The notes beneath the pieces are model-generated. The model was not told the DNA's origin. It was given only the letters and a program-made list of their open reading frames with translations, and did not search any database. A program made the position numbers and the translations under genes. Source: Rhizorhapis sp. SPR117 (GTDB lineage: Bacteria; Pseudomonadota; Alphaproteobacteria; Sphingomonadales; Sphingomonadaceae). Taken from it: a DNA stretch of 64,000 nucleotides. The stretch covers positions 1 to 64,000 of the forward strand of contig NZ_JAKKIE010000015.1 of NCBI RefSeq assembly GCF_021742065.1, in the 5' to 3' direction. Positions within the stretch are counted from its first letter, which is position 1; the number at the start of each line of letters is the position of its first letter. Below are positions 18,201 through 29,545 of this stretch, piece after piece.

Positions 18201-19038
18201 CCAGCTCGGCGCGGTGGCAGGAGGCGGACGAGCCCGATTCAGCTTCGCTCATAATGACGTGCTGGTTTCGAGCTCCGTCGGATTCCAGCAGTCGGCGCGC
18301 AGCGATACCAGCACGCGATTCGAGGCGGGAAAGCAGGCGGGGCCGGATACAATCGAACATTTCCTGGGTGGCGGCGAGCAAGGTCAGGCCATGATGCGGA
18401 ATTGGCTGCGAGGTGGCTTTGAAATGGATCGCCACGGCAATTGGCGCTTGAAACCTCAGGTCGCCGACACGCTGACAAGGGATGTGCAGGCGCTAATCGC
18501 GCAGACCGGATGGCAGCGGTCCATCAATCGCCTAGCTCAAGATCAGACCACGATGGGAACCAATGTCGGAGCAGAAATCGGTGGGGCTGTGAGCGCTTCG
18601 GAAACGCACTTCGGTCGTACTTCCGGCGAGGCAGCGCACGAGCGCTCGCGTCCCCAAAAAGCCGGATCGACCTCTGGTCAGCTGGGTGGCCGCGTGGGTT
18701 TCACGAGTTCAGATGTTGGCGTCACTACCGAAAGTGCCCAATCAAATCTCGACATCGTCAACTACGACGTCCGCGAGGCGATAGCTGCCGCAGAGCGCGC
18801 ATCCGCGCGGTCAACGACACCGGAAGCAACCTTCTCCCGCGAGCTATCAGAAAGAATCCTCGGCAGCGAAGGGCTGCGCAATCGCTACCTTGGTCAGGCT
18901 GATTCAGATCGTGCGACGTTCGATATCACTGGACCGCTCACATCGATTGAGCAGAGATCAGTGTTGGACAGCGGGTCGTTTTCGACCGACATAGATGGAA
19001 GCAAAGGTGACGGTGATAGCACGTTCAAGAAGCGCTAG
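15286..19038 (+). CDS. traG: TraG, mating-pair stabilisation/entry protein
   Basis: TraG (1250 residues) has an N-terminal signal and membrane region (helices at about 1-22, 47-70, 78-100 and a cluster at about 345-470) involved in pilus assembly, and a long soluble Ala/Gly/Arg/Glu-rich C-terminal part (after about 490) linked to mating-pair stabilisation and entry exclusion. The frame is open upstream of the true start; ATG 15286 follows GGAAAGG and begins the signal peptide. The last 120 codons are less GC-rich than the rest. This is the final tra gene in the window; no coupling protein or relaxase is present here. Confidence 0.93.
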   Translation: MRPSLRSLLALPFALTATPALAIDTSFHTYDGFAETVDAFRLVSMIFGDARYETLVLICGVVGIALGALLASVRGQGMGLVTFGFQTLVGVGLFVGLVSTTGTVHVYDRVRNAYQPVGDVPNLIVVVAGVTNLMERALAETIDDNTTDPNAKLEFGAGGHSFDLFLNAVSPRGPMTDTFLDATIKDYVRQCYPVARVSSAYGVDDDQLFRTSTDLPASFAAMAGPATFSTVYTASDKGGTTVSCTESWDHIQSRLSDPTLFDDYAKQVCQRTGYNVDDSAQLSRCRSRLDEMGDMMMGTPLSLQAFMTDVLLGSTVGDVLFEDSPATAARVMANRAVISSGLSTMSVANEWMPTIRATVFGIMLMMMPIALLFILTPINLRVASFALGLFVFVALWGVIDAGIYQLTFGRAMDVLAEMRSNHVAANAWMLAPSAAMKALAIFGSFRTAAAGLAGAFVFTVFRFSGNVFTAFTSGALQTQGQGSAAAAPLSTREGYASALEAQASAAGTMARRSAASSFGDYGERSSFGTNRAFGAAGSVLGEHGGGPLGNAAFALGGIDASRELGGLSPALAGRNLGDPATARAVRANATTSAIRDFAEKDALRSIGTTYFGQGQAGERAFASFAQNMVQWRAFGDQRAYDMMRQGAQRHFERGGYDEKDAALKASTVIGQASADPTFAKLIANAFEQEQMLRNDLTGAQVQVGAMEGRRDFAGDNVASIERRNVATEQAHRTGGNEGQRNAASMLGLSVQETSRRIGFINALSGEARSSAITQLSRATGRNEAQVLHALETYNAATQVGTADGASAEAAREGTSVYGRTREAGGYDFAERSGKLDAQREVGQDGTRSAARIGEQRRQADNAGFAEGAEAAGMSVREAARLDSFIRTLSQGAGNQLDMAEGGAARIADRARNERLGRIVENERLTRMQGLLREHGVRLSKRQIAMDQNGDMSLNLTPEAATQMWRGGLINDSQLGAVAGGGRARFSFAHNDVLVSSSVGFQQSARSDTSTRFEAGKQAGPDTIEHFLGGGEQGQAMMRNWLRGGFEMDRHGNWRLKPQVADTLTRDVQALIAQTGWQRSINRLAQDQTTMGTNVGAEIGGAVSASETHFGRTSGEAAHERSRPQKAGSTSGQLGGRVGFTSSDVGVTTESAQSNLDIVNYDVREAIAAAERASARSTTPEATFSRELSERILGSEGLRNRYLGQADSDRATFDITGPLTSIEQRSVLDSGSFSTDIDGSKGDGDSTFKKR

Positions 19039-19490
19039 TGATGACCAGGGTGCTGAGGACTAAACGGATTGCCAATGTAGAGACCGCCGGATCGTGGATC
19101 ATAGATATCGACCGATGGGTGCGGCTGCCCATACCGCCGACGGGTAAACTCATCGCCAAATGGGTCGGGGACGATCGAATAGAACGGCGCCCTATTTGCG
19201 TCGCTCCCCTGCTCAGCGAAGGCGGCCAACCACGCTCGGGCGTAGCCGAAGCCGAGCACAATGAACGCCGTCATTGGGAAGAACAGGAGATTGAGGTAGC
19301 CCGCAAGTGCGCTGGCATAGAACGTGGTAAGCAGCGCGACTTTGATCGATGCGGCCATACCCGTCCACCAGACGGAGATCGCCGCCCACCAGAGCTTCGC
19401 GTACCAAGGACGCCATAGCCAATCGCGAACGCCCGGTCGAACCGGGGCGGCGTGATGCACAGCCTCATCATCGGGTGTCGATGGCGACAT
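19035..19490 (-). CDS. Small membrane protein (WLWRPWY family), intact copy
   Basis: A 151-residue protein: an acidic start, then GVRDWLWRPWYAKLWWAAIS, two hydrophobic segments (about 36-62 and 64-94) and a polar tail (VPDPFGDEF). ATG 19490 has GGAGGA about 8 nt upstream. It converges on traG and overlaps its end by 4 nt. A damaged paralogue lies at 21825-22058 on the same strand. Family unknown to me; likely a mobile-element-associated inner-membrane protein. Confidence 0.75.
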   Translation of the reverse strand: MSPSTPDDEAVHHAAPVRPGVRDWLWRPWYAKLWWAAISVWWTGMAASIKVALLTTFYASALAGYLNLLFFPMTAFIVLGFGYARAWLAAFAEQGSDANRAPFYSIVPDPFGDEFTRRRYGQPHPSVDIYDPRSGGLYIGNPFSPQHPGHH

Positions 19491-19597
19491 GACCGGGTCC
19501 TCCGGACTTCCTTGTTTAAGACCCCTTACATAAGCTAACGCGCTAATTAAGTCAATGCCACATTGCTTAAATAAAGCCGATCGTGCATGACGTTTAG
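19491..19597. promoter_or_regulatory. AT-rich divergent promoter region before Fic gene
   Basis: A 107-base gap between two divergent genes, clearly AT-richer than its surroundings (stretches such as CTTACATAAGC and GCTAATTAAG). It presumably holds promoters for the small membrane gene and for the Fic gene. No defined operator is identified. Confidence 0.45.
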
Positions 19598-20785
19598 ATG
19601 CCCTCCTCCGACCATCTGAGCAAGCGCCTTGGTCGCTTCGTCGAGACAATTGCCGGAGGCGAAACCGTGCGGGCGTTCGTTCCGCCGCCGCTGCCTCCCG
19701 AGCCACCGATCGACATACTCGCGTTGCTCGATCGTTTGAGTTTCGCAGAACGAGCCCTTGGTCGCCTAGATGGAATCACGATGCTGCTGCCGAAGCAGGA
19801 GCTCTTCCTGTACATGTACGTACGAAAGGAAGCAGTGCTCTCGTCCCAGATCGAGGGTACGCAATCGACGCTAACAGACCTACTTCGTTTTGAAGCAGAA
19901 GCGCAAGCTGGCCAGCCCATCGATGACGTCCGCGAGGTCTCCAACTATGTCGATGCGCTTATGTACGGGCTGGACCGCGTGCAGACGTTCCCCCTGTCGC
20001 TGCGACTTATCCGGGAAATGCACGCCCGATTGCTCGACAGTGGTCGAGGCGGCACGAAGGACCCCGGTGAATTTCGCCGTTCACAGAATTGGATCGGAGG
20101 AACGCGGCCGGGCAACGCCCAGTTTGTTCCACCACCTGTGCCTGAGTTGGAGGCATGCCTTGGTTCTTTCGAGGCCTTTCTGCACGAGGACCGATCCCGG
20201 TTGCCGGCACTGATCAAAGCCGGCCTCCTGCATGTGCAATTCGAAACCATTCATCCGTTTCTGGATGGCAATGGCCGGGTTGGTCGCCTGCTTGTGACGC
20301 TATTTCTTTGTGTCAACGGCGTTCTGCATTCGCCGCTTCTCTATCTCAGCCTCTATCTCAAGACACACCGGCCGGATTATTACCGCTTGTTGCAGGAGGT
20401 GAGAGAACTGGGCGCGTGGGAGGCGTGGCTCGAATTTTTTCTGGACGGCGTTGCCGAAACCGCCAACCAGGCCTTCGACGCCGCGGCCAGAATCGTCGAT
20501 CTCTTCAAGCAGGATCGCGATCGCATCGCCGCTGAGAGTGAGCGTGCGGGCTCCGCGCTTCGGGTTCACGACCATTTCCAGCAGAATCCGTTTCTCACGG
20601 CAAATCTTCTTGTAGGGCGCACCGGGCTAACGGCGCCTACGGTGAATGCTGCCCTTGCCGATCTCGAGCGCCTGGGGATCGTGGAAGAGGTCACAGGCCG
20701 CCGCCGCGGTCGGGTGTTCGGCTATCGGCGCTATCTCGCTATCCTAAGCGAAGGCACCGAACCACTGCCGCCCGGCCGAGTATAG
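19598..20785 (+). CDS. Fic-domain AMPylase-type protein with C-terminal winged helix
   Basis: A 395-residue Fic protein, of the family that usually transfers AMP to target proteins. The N-terminal Fic_N region carries SSQIEG at about 82-87, fitting the (S/T)xxxE(G/N) self-inhibitory motif. The catalytic core HPFLDGNGRVGR begins at H219 with all expected residues. Residues of about 320-395 form a winged-helix region (LVGRTGLTAPTVNAALADLE). Intramolecular inhibition and a DNA-binding tail suggest a self-contained regulator rather than half of a two-gene toxin-antitoxin pair. It is cargo next to the transfer module. Confidence 0.9.
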   Translation: MPSSDHLSKRLGRFVETIAGGETVRAFVPPPLPPEPPIDILALLDRLSFAERALGRLDGITMLLPKQELFLYMYVRKEAVLSSQIEGTQSTLTDLLRFEAEAQAGQPIDDVREVSNYVDALMYGLDRVQTFPLSLRLIREMHARLLDSGRGGTKDPGEFRRSQNWIGGTRPGNAQFVPPPVPELEACLGSFEAFLHEDRSRLPALIKAGLLHVQFETIHPFLDGNGRVGRLLVTLFLCVNGVLHSPLLYLSLYLKTHRPDYYRLLQEVRELGAWEAWLEFFLDGVAETANQAFDAAARIVDLFKQDRDRIAAESERAGSALRVHDHFQQNPFLTANLLVGRTGLTAPTVNAALADLERLGIVEEVTGRRRGRVFGYRRYLAILSEGTEPLPPGRV

Positions 20786-20833
20786 CGGTCCCGAACCCCA
20801 GACTCTCGGCCGCGCCCTATCAGGACAGACAGC

Positions 20834-21838
20834 ATGATCGACCGTCTCAACTATACCACCCATGCGATCGAGAATATTCGCCGGCAGCAGCGCGAGCTGT
20901 CCAATAAGGGTATTCCGCCCGAGCCCAACGTCTATTGGGTGCTGGATATCCTCGACACGGCGGTGAAGTTCATTTTGCCCGACCATGGCGAACTCCTGGA
21001 CCTCACCAGCTTCGATCAGAAGCATGCTGATCTCATCAAGCTCCCTTATCCGATCACGGTCATCGAAGCTCCGTTTCCACCGCGACCGGAGGATCGTTTG
21101 GCGAGCGGCAAGGAAACGTCGTCCAGGCGGATCGGGCTCTATGTCGAGATGACAGCGGCGGAAATGCTGAAGAAGTTTCCTGGCGCTGAAAGGCCGGAGC
21201 CGCATTCGGAGGGGGTGCTGGTCATTGCGATATACTATGTCGATGCCGCAAAGCGATGGGAGATCAGCGGATGCGGGTCCTATTTCCCTTACGAGCAGGA
21301 GGCATATAACCGGCTTTCGGAGCCCAACACACCCGCCTCGCTCAAGTATCTTGCCGAAGTGCAGGAAGAAGGCAGGCCAATGTCCAAGATGGCTCTGAGG
21401 TGCTACCTGGCGCCGCTGCAACCGATGCTCCTTCATTCCATGCGCCAGGCTGGTTTCGATGACGATCGGATAAAGGCGGCGATGATAGGGAATATCTCGG
21501 ACGAACAGATCATGCTCGCTCAGCTCTGCGCGGTTCTCAATTGCGGGAACGTGGAGCAGGCGGACGTCCCCGTGCCTGAAAAGCTCGCCCGGGCCCGCGC
21601 CAAGTCGGGCAAACTCCCTCTATACGACTATAAGGTTCTAACGGTCTCGGGAGATGTCGCATCCAGGGAGCAATCCGACAAGCCCGGCTACGAGTCTGCG
21701 ATGAGGCGAACCCATTTACGCCGAGGACATATTCGTCGCCTCGCAGCGGGACGCCTCGTATGGGTCCGTCCGGCGCTGGTGAACGCGGACAAGGATGCCG
21801 GGATTATCGAGAAGAGCTATCGCGTCAAGTCGTCCTGA
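20834..21838 (+). CDS. Unknown 334-residue protein, phage/element-like
   Basis: A conserved-looking soluble protein with no recognised domain. It begins MIDRLNYTTHAIENIRR, has a middle segment ISDEQIMLAQLCAVLNCGNV, and a basic C-terminus (MRRTHLRRGHIRRLAAGRL) that might bind nucleic acid. ATG 20834 is 48 nt after the Fic stop on the same strand, so co-transcription is possible. Its 3' end overlaps the end of the degraded membrane-gene copy. Function unknown; the style resembles hypothetical proteins of prophages and plasmids. Confidence 0.7.
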   Translation: MIDRLNYTTHAIENIRRQQRELSNKGIPPEPNVYWVLDILDTAVKFILPDHGELLDLTSFDQKHADLIKLPYPITVIEAPFPPRPEDRLASGKETSSRRIGLYVEMTAAEMLKKFPGAERPEPHSEGVLVIAIYYVDAAKRWEISGCGSYFPYEQEAYNRLSEPNTPASLKYLAEVQEEGRPMSKMALRCYLAPLQPMLLHSMRQAGFDDDRIKAAMIGNISDEQIMLAQLCAVLNCGNVEQADVPVPEKLARARAKSGKLPLYDYKVLTVSGDVASREQSDKPGYESAMRRTHLRRGHIRRLAAGRLVWVRPALVNADKDAGIIEKSYRVKSS

Positions 21839-22058
21839 CTGAAGCCCGTAAAGCGGCGCCCGGAGTTCCAGAGCGCACGTTGAGAAATCCGGCCAAAGCG
21901 CTGTCATAGAACGCAGCCGGCGGCTCAAACCTCGTGGCTACCGCCATTCCAATCCACCAAACGGCGATCGAGGTCCACCGAAGCTTGCCATACCAGGGAC
22001 GCCAGAGCCAATCGGCCAGCTTAGAGTGCCGCGCCGCCGTTCCATTCGGCTCGATGCT
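21825..22058 (-). pseudogene. Truncated second copy of the WLWRPWY membrane gene
   Basis: Reading the minus strand gives KLADWLWRPWYGKLRWTSIA, then VWWIGMAVATRFEP and FYDSALAGFLNV, which aligns with RDWLWRPWYAKLWW, VWWTGMAASIKVAL and FYASALAGYLNL of the 19035-19490 product. After FLNV the similarity ends and the frame stops at 21825. No start codon lies in this frame; an ATG at 22080 is one frame off. It is therefore a 5'-damaged, 3'-truncated paralogue in the same orientation as the intact copy. Confidence 0.8.
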
Positions 22059-22226
22059 CTACGCCGTCACGCCCTGACATGTGATCGAGAAAACGCGTTC
22101 CCGGTCGACATGTTGAAAGCGAAAAGGCTCGCGCACTCCAATTACTGGCCGGCTCACGATTTCTCACGCGGTGGACAGATGATGGTTTCGGCATCGCCGT
22201 TGGCCGATCCTCGCATCATGTGCCCG
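22059..22226. other. Non-coding gap, no feature recognised
   Basis: About 170 bases between the decayed membrane-gene copy and the oxidoreductase 3' end. No coding frame, repeat or attachment site could be supported. It is the most likely place for a junction between transfer-linked cargo and the metabolic/stress genes, but no direct repeat was found to prove this. Confidence 0.3.
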
Positions 22227-23318
22227 CTAAGATTGCGCGGCGTCCTCGATCGCAGCGATGATCCGATGTACGGCGACCGCATCGTCAAATGGGGGCGCGG
22301 TGCGGGTGCCATCGCGCAGGTCCTTCGCCATACGGGCATAAACCCGGGCCACATTGCCGGGCACGACATCGTCCGGCCAACCTGTGCGCAGATCAGCCGG
22401 CACCTCGATCGGTTTCAGTTCCTTTTCGTCGCCACGTCCGCCCGCGAGGGAGAGCTGGACCATCTGCGCATGGCCTGACGAGCCCGTCACGCGGATATCG
22501 CCCTCAGTGCCATTGATCTCCCAGAGCAGGCCGCGGCCATCCCGCGCAGAGCCGCCGCGATAATGAATCGAAACAGGTGCGCCGCTTTCCAGGATGCCGC
22601 TCACAAGCACTTGATCCGGCGCAGTAACTGGCAGCGTTTCGCCGGTGTCGAGCGCGATCGCCGTTGTCCGCCGCGTCGCGAGGACGGAGGAGAGCTCCGA
22701 AATCTCACCCAGCGCATCGCGGAGCGCTGCCAACGTATGGCCCAGCGGGATTGTTAGCAGGGTGGCGCCGTTGGCGCGGTCGAGCAGATACGCGCCGGTT
22801 TGTTTGACCGGAATCGATCCGCCCCAGCCGCCGCCCCATGCGACCAGCGTCGTCGACAGCACCTCGCCGACGAAACCTTCCTCGATCAGCCGGCGCAGAT
22901 GGACGATCTCCGGTGCGACCCGCGCCTGCGTTCCGACCACGCCGAGAACACCCTTCGCCCGCGCCAGCCGGGCAAGTTCTTCAGCCTCGGCCAGTCCATT
23001 GCCGAGCGGCCATTCGCAGTAGACATGTTTGCCGGCGTCGATCGCCGCCTTCACGATCTCGAAATGATGGGGCACCTTCACCGTAACGGTGACGACGTCG
23101 ACCTCCGGCGCGGTGACCAGCTCGGGAACGTCCGCGAATGCGCGGTCGATCTCCATCGCGGCGGCTGCTTTCTCGGCGCTTTCGCGGCTAGTGTTGGCGA
23201 TGCCGACGATCTCATAATCGTTAGGCAACGCGCGAAGCGCCGGAACATGCGCGATGGCCGCCCAACTTCGGCCCGGCTGGAGTCCGACGATGCCGACCCC
23301 GAAACGCTTTCCTGCCAT
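22227..23318 (-). CDS. Gfo/Idh/MocA-family NAD(P)-dependent oxidoreductase
   Basis: A 363-residue sugar-type dehydrogenase. An N-terminal Rossmann fold (VGIVGLQPGRSWAAIAHVPAL, then EIVGIANTS) is followed by a signature YCEWPLG in place of the usual EKP, as in Gal80-like members. The C-terminal substrate/dimer domain has GGSARDGRGLLWEINGTEGD. ATG 23318 has GAGGAAG upstream; a GTG two codons earlier is less likely. The EWP variant replaces the catalytic lysine, so activity may differ from classical members or be lost. Substrate unknown. Confidence 0.87.
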   Translation of the reverse strand: MAGKRFGVGIVGLQPGRSWAAIAHVPALRALPNDYEIVGIANTSRESAEKAAAAMEIDRAFADVPELVTAPEVDVVTVTVKVPHHFEIVKAAIDAGKHVYCEWPLGNGLAEAEELARLARAKGVLGVVGTQARVAPEIVHLRRLIEEGFVGEVLSTTLVAWGGGWGGSIPVKQTGAYLLDRANGATLLTIPLGHTLAALRDALGEISELSSVLATRRTTAIALDTGETLPVTAPDQVLVSGILESGAPVSIHYRGGSARDGRGLLWEINGTEGDIRVTGSSGHAQMVQLSLAGGRGDEKELKPIEVPADLRTGWPDDVVPGNVARVYARMAKDLRDGTRTAPPFDDAVAVHRIIAAIEDAAQS

Positions 23319-23543
23319 GAGCACCTTCCTCTCAGTACGGGCCCGCCTTGCACCTCACGCCTCAACGGCCCCGGCAAGACATGGGATCAGGCCTACGACG
23401 TTCTGCGCGCCGTGGCCAATGGAGCACGCCGTCCAGCAGCAGATCGAAGAGCGTGCGCCAGTGGCGCTTCGCATTGCAGGGAACAATGATCCCGGCCCTC
23501 GCGCTACTCGTCAAATGATTGGCAACGATAGCCTGGAGGCATA

Positions 23544-24830
23544 ATGCCGGATAAAGTCAGAATTGTCATCGTTGGTGCCGGTTTCGGCGGGATGGCGGCC
23601 GCGAAAGCGCTGCGGCGCAGCCCTGCACAGGTGACACTGGTCGATCGTACCAACCATCACCTGTTCCAGCCACTACTCTATCAGGTTGCCACGGCCGCGC
23701 TGTCGCCGGCCGATATCGCGACGGCCAACCGCGTGCTGCTGCGGGGCAATCCCAACATCCATGTGCAAATGGCGGAGGTGCTGGGTGTCGACGTCGCCGC
23801 GCGCGAGGTGCTCCTGGATGACGAAAGGCGCTTGTCCTACGACTATCTCGTTCTCGCGACCGGCGCCGCCTACAGCTTCTTCGGGAACGAGGCATGGCGC
23901 CCGTATAGCCTTGTTCTCAAATCGCTGGACGATGCGCTCACCATTCGCGCGCGACTCCTTGCGGCGTTCGAACGGGCTGAGCAGTCCGGCGATCCGGCCG
24001 AGGTACGGCGTCTGCTGACATTTGCGATAGTGGGCGGCGGGCCGACGGGTGTTGAGCTGGCGGGCACGATCGCCGAGCTCGCCCGCACCACACTTGCGCG
24101 CGATTTCACTTGCATCGACCCGCGCAAGACCCGTGTGGTGCTGTGCGAGGCGGGCCCGCGACTGCTGGCTGCCTTTGACCCGTCGCTTTCTGCCTATGCG
24201 GCCGAGGCCCTGGCCACGCTCGGAGTAGAGGTGCGGACCGGCAAGGCCGTTCAGGCGATCGACGCCACGGGACTCATGCTGGGAGACGAACGGATCAACA
24301 CCGGCGCCGTGCTCTGGTGCGCCGGAACAGAGGCACGGCCCGTCGCCCGATGGCTCGCTGCGGCTGCGGCTCCCAACGGAGCGGTGAAGGTCGCCGCCGA
24401 TTGCTCCGTGCCGGGGCACCCGGAGATCTTCGCAATTGGGGACGTTGCCAGCTTTGATCACGGCGGCGGCCGTCCGTTGCCAGGTCTCGCTCCCGTCGCC
24501 AAGCAGCAGGGCGCTTTTGTCGGTCGATTGCTGGCCGCACGTATAGCGCGGCGTCGCGAACCTGAAGCGTTCCGCTATCGCGATTACGGCACCATGGCGG
24601 TGATCGGCCGTTCCCGCGCAGTGGCTGTACTGGGTGGGTTGAGGCTGAAAGGATTTCTCGCCTGGCTAGCTTGGTCGCTGGTGCACCTGATGCTGCTGGT
24701 CGACTTTCGCAGCCGCTTGCTCGTCTACGTGAACTGGTCCTGGGCGTGGTTCACCTACGGGCGCGGCGCGCGACTGCTGACCGGAAGGATGCAGCGAGAG
24801 GGCAAGCCAAACGGGGATCTAAAGTCTTGA
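23544..24830 (+). CDS. ndh: Type II NADH:quinone dehydrogenase
   Basis: A 428-residue NDH-2 family flavoprotein that passes electrons from NADH to quinone without proton pumping. FAD-binding GAGFGGMAAAKALRR is at the N-terminus, NAD-binding VGGGPTGVELAGTIAELA at about 165-182, and the FAD site IFAIGDVASF near 300. The C-terminal hydrophobic region (FLAWLAWSLVHLMLLV) is the membrane anchor typical of NDH-2. It could support respiration under the low-oxygen/NO conditions suggested by the rest of the window. Confidence 0.92.
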   Translation: MPDKVRIVIVGAGFGGMAAAKALRRSPAQVTLVDRTNHHLFQPLLYQVATAALSPADIATANRVLLRGNPNIHVQMAEVLGVDVAAREVLLDDERRLSYDYLVLATGAAYSFFGNEAWRPYSLVLKSLDDALTIRARLLAAFERAEQSGDPAEVRRLLTFAIVGGGPTGVELAGTIAELARTTLARDFTCIDPRKTRVVLCEAGPRLLAAFDPSLSAYAAEALATLGVEVRTGKAVQAIDATGLMLGDERINTGAVLWCAGTEARPVARWLAAAAAPNGAVKVAADCSVPGHPEIFAIGDVASFDHGGGRPLPGLAPVAKQQGAFVGRLLAARIARRREPEAFRYRDYGTMAVIGRSRAVAVLGGLRLKGFLAWLAWSLVHLMLLVDFRSRLLVYVNWSWAWFTYGRGARLLTGRMQREGKPNGDLKS

Positions 24831-25384
24831 TCGCCGCCAAGGCGGCTAAAGCCGCTGCATGAGCAGGTGATCGTCGCAGGGATAGGTTTCGCCATTTGTC
24901 TCCCCGTTGCTTGCGAGGCGGGCGGATGGTCGTCATGTTGCCCTCCCGGCGCATCGCGAACTCGGGTAGATAGCGAAATCGTCACGCTTGCTCTCGATCG
25001 CCCAGCCACCGATCGCTCATCGCGGAAGGGCCCTACGTCGCGGCGGTGTGAAAGAGGACGATGCCGATTGCGATCGCATTCTCCCATCTTGGGCGTGGAG
25101 ATATCGTCGTCAGCTGGCCCGCAGTCGCTTCCCGCGCGCACCGGATAATCCCGTATATTCCGATCCGTGGGATCGAAGGATAAGCGCCGAGGACCTGGTC
25201 CGCGATCATGGGGGAAACGAGCTATGCCACGAAATTCCGGGCTTCCCGATCAAGCGAATCGCGCCTGTGCCGACCGCGTTTGAGCCGTGCTGGCTGGTGT
25301 TCTGCCAACATTCGGTCGGGCGGAGACCAGGCAACGCGCTGAGCGGTAATCGGTACGCCTGCCAAACGGAAATATGAGGAACCA
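24831..25384. other. Long intergenic region upstream of clpB
   Basis: About 550 bases with no convincing gene; the short frames here have no family resemblance and no ribosome sites. It starts with a hairpin-prone GCCGCC-AAG-GGCGGC segment without a T-run, possibly a weak terminator for ndh. The clpB promoter must lie here, but a clear heat-shock sigma-32 pair was not found. AGGAAC just before 25385 is the clpB ribosome site. Confidence 0.5.
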
Positions 25385-27964
<2,580 letters not shown>

Positions 27965-28127
27965 ATATCGCGGTGGACGGCCGTACCCGTAACGCCGGAC
28001 TTGCAATCGGCGCCGGCATCCGCACAGTTTCTTGCGCCGATAGAACCGGCGGTCCGGACAGAAAAATGGCGACCAAATTTGGCGAAGCTTCCAGGTCCGT
28101 CACGGGCGCGGCCGGGAGGGGTGACAG

Positions 28128-29027
28128 GTGAGCGATCCATACGAAGTTCTCGGCGTCGCGACGTCCGCCACTGCGGATGACATCCAGAAAGCCTATCGCA
28201 AGCTCGCGAAGAAACTCCATCCAGACCTTAACCCAGGCGATGCGTCGGCCGAGGAGAAGTTCAAGAAGGTCGCGGGCGCATACGATCTGCTGAGCAACGC
28301 CGAGAAACGCAAGCGCTATGACGCGGGCGAAATCGACGAGACCGGTACCGAGCGGCCTCAGCAGCAATATTATCGTGATTATGCCGGATCGGACTTCGGC
28401 CGTTATGCGAGCAGCGCGGGCTTCGAGGATTTTGCAGCGGGCGATGATCCATTTGCAGATCTGTTCCGGCGGAGCACGCAGGCACGCGCCAATCGCCGCG
28501 GTCAGGACCTGCACTACCGTCTTTCGATCAGCTTCGTGGAGTCCATTACCGGCGGTCCGCAACGCGTCACCCTCCCTTCCGGCGGCACGCTCGACGTGAC
28601 GATCCCGGCCGGTATCGTCGATGGCCAGTCCCTGCGGCTAAAAGGCAAAGGCGCGCCGGGCACCGGCAAGGGCGGCCCTGGAGACGCGTTCATTGAGATC
28701 GAGGTCCGATCGGATCCCCGGTTCATCCGCGATGGCGACGACATCACGATCGAGGTGCCCATCTCGTTGAGCGAAGCGGTCCTCGGCGGCAAAATCCGCG
28801 TGCCGACGCCCACCGGGGATGTGACGATGACGGTCCCCGCAGGCTCAAACAGCGGCAGCACGCTGCGCCTGAGGGGCAAGGGCGCGCCCCTGCCCGGCGG
28901 CGGCCGCGGGGATGAGTTCGTCAAGCTCAGAATCATGCTTCCCAAGCCGGCGGATCCCGACCTCGAACAGTTCGTCTCGAACTGGGAAGCCGGAAAGAGC
29001 TTCAATCCTCGTGAGGCAGGGCGATGA
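28128..29027 (+). CDS. cbpA: CbpA-type DnaJ co-chaperone
   Basis: A 299-residue class-B J protein. The J domain (about 1-70) has HPD at residues 31-33. No zinc-finger domain follows; instead come a linker (to about 125) and two C-terminal substrate-binding domains ([26 protein letters not shown] twice), typical of CbpA. GTG 28128 has GGGAGGGG about 7 nt upstream. It lies 163 nt after clpB on the same strand and overlaps cbpM (ATGA). Confidence 0.93.
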   Translation: MSDPYEVLGVATSATADDIQKAYRKLAKKLHPDLNPGDASAEEKFKKVAGAYDLLSNAEKRKRYDAGEIDETGTERPQQQYYRDYAGSDFGRYASSAGFEDFAAGDDPFADLFRRSTQARANRRGQDLHYRLSISFVESITGGPQRVTLPSGGTLDVTIPAGIVDGQSLRLKGKGAPGTGKGGPGDAFIEIEVRSDPRFIRDGDDITIEVPISLSEAVLGGKIRVPTPTGDVTMTVPAGSNSGSTLRLRGKGAPLPGGGRGDEFVKLRIMLPKPADPDLEQFVSNWEAGKSFNPREAGR

Positions 29028-29365
29028 TCGATCTGGACGAATTCCTGGCGCGCTCGGGCATCGACCTCCGTTCGCTGGAACTGTGGATCGAACGCGAATG
29101 GATTATCGCCGAGCAGCGGTCCGCGACGATCATTCTGTCCGATATGGACGCGGCCCGCGCACGTCTCATTCGCGATCTCAAGCATGATTTCGGCGTAAAC
29201 GACGAGGGCATCGACATCGTGCTTCACCTCGTGGATCAATTGCATGGTCTTCGGCAGGTCGTCGCCGAGGCTCGAGCGCAGGCCGAAGCGCAGCCGCGTC
29301 GCGGCGTCCGACGCTCGCGAGGGCCTAGATCGGCCCCACCACGCCCGCCTCGAAAGAAGTCATAG
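29024..29365 (+). CDS. cbpM: CbpM-like modulator of CbpA
   Basis: A 113-residue MerR-HTH-like protein, typical of CbpM, which binds the CbpA J domain and inhibits it. It begins [20 protein letters not shown], has the WIEREWI pattern and a helical [15 protein letters not shown] segment, and ends in a basic Arg/Pro-rich tail that is longer than usual. The 4-nt overlap with cbpA ensures coupled production. Confidence 0.88.
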   Translation: MIDLDEFLARSGIDLRSLELWIEREWIIAEQRSATIILSDMDAARARLIRDLKHDFGVNDEGIDIVLHLVDQLHGLRQVVAEARAQAEAQPRRGVRRSRGPRSAPPRPPRKKS

Positions 29366-29545
29366 CTCAGGATGACGCCTGATCATGGCCATTATCGCAA
29401 AGCAATGATCCTCCCCGGTCAGCGGCCTTTGGAAAGTCTGCGCGGCGCATCGCTTCCCAATGTATATTCCGGCGAGACTGCGTAGATTCCCGAGGCGCGC
29501 GCCGTGTTCGGATCCCCTAGGGACCTGGCCAGAGGAGCGTTTCCG

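Noticed and set aside
24829..24846. Hairpin GCCGCC-AAG-GGCGGC after ndh as a terminator
   Set aside because: No T-run follows, so it was only mentioned as weak in the intergenic entry.
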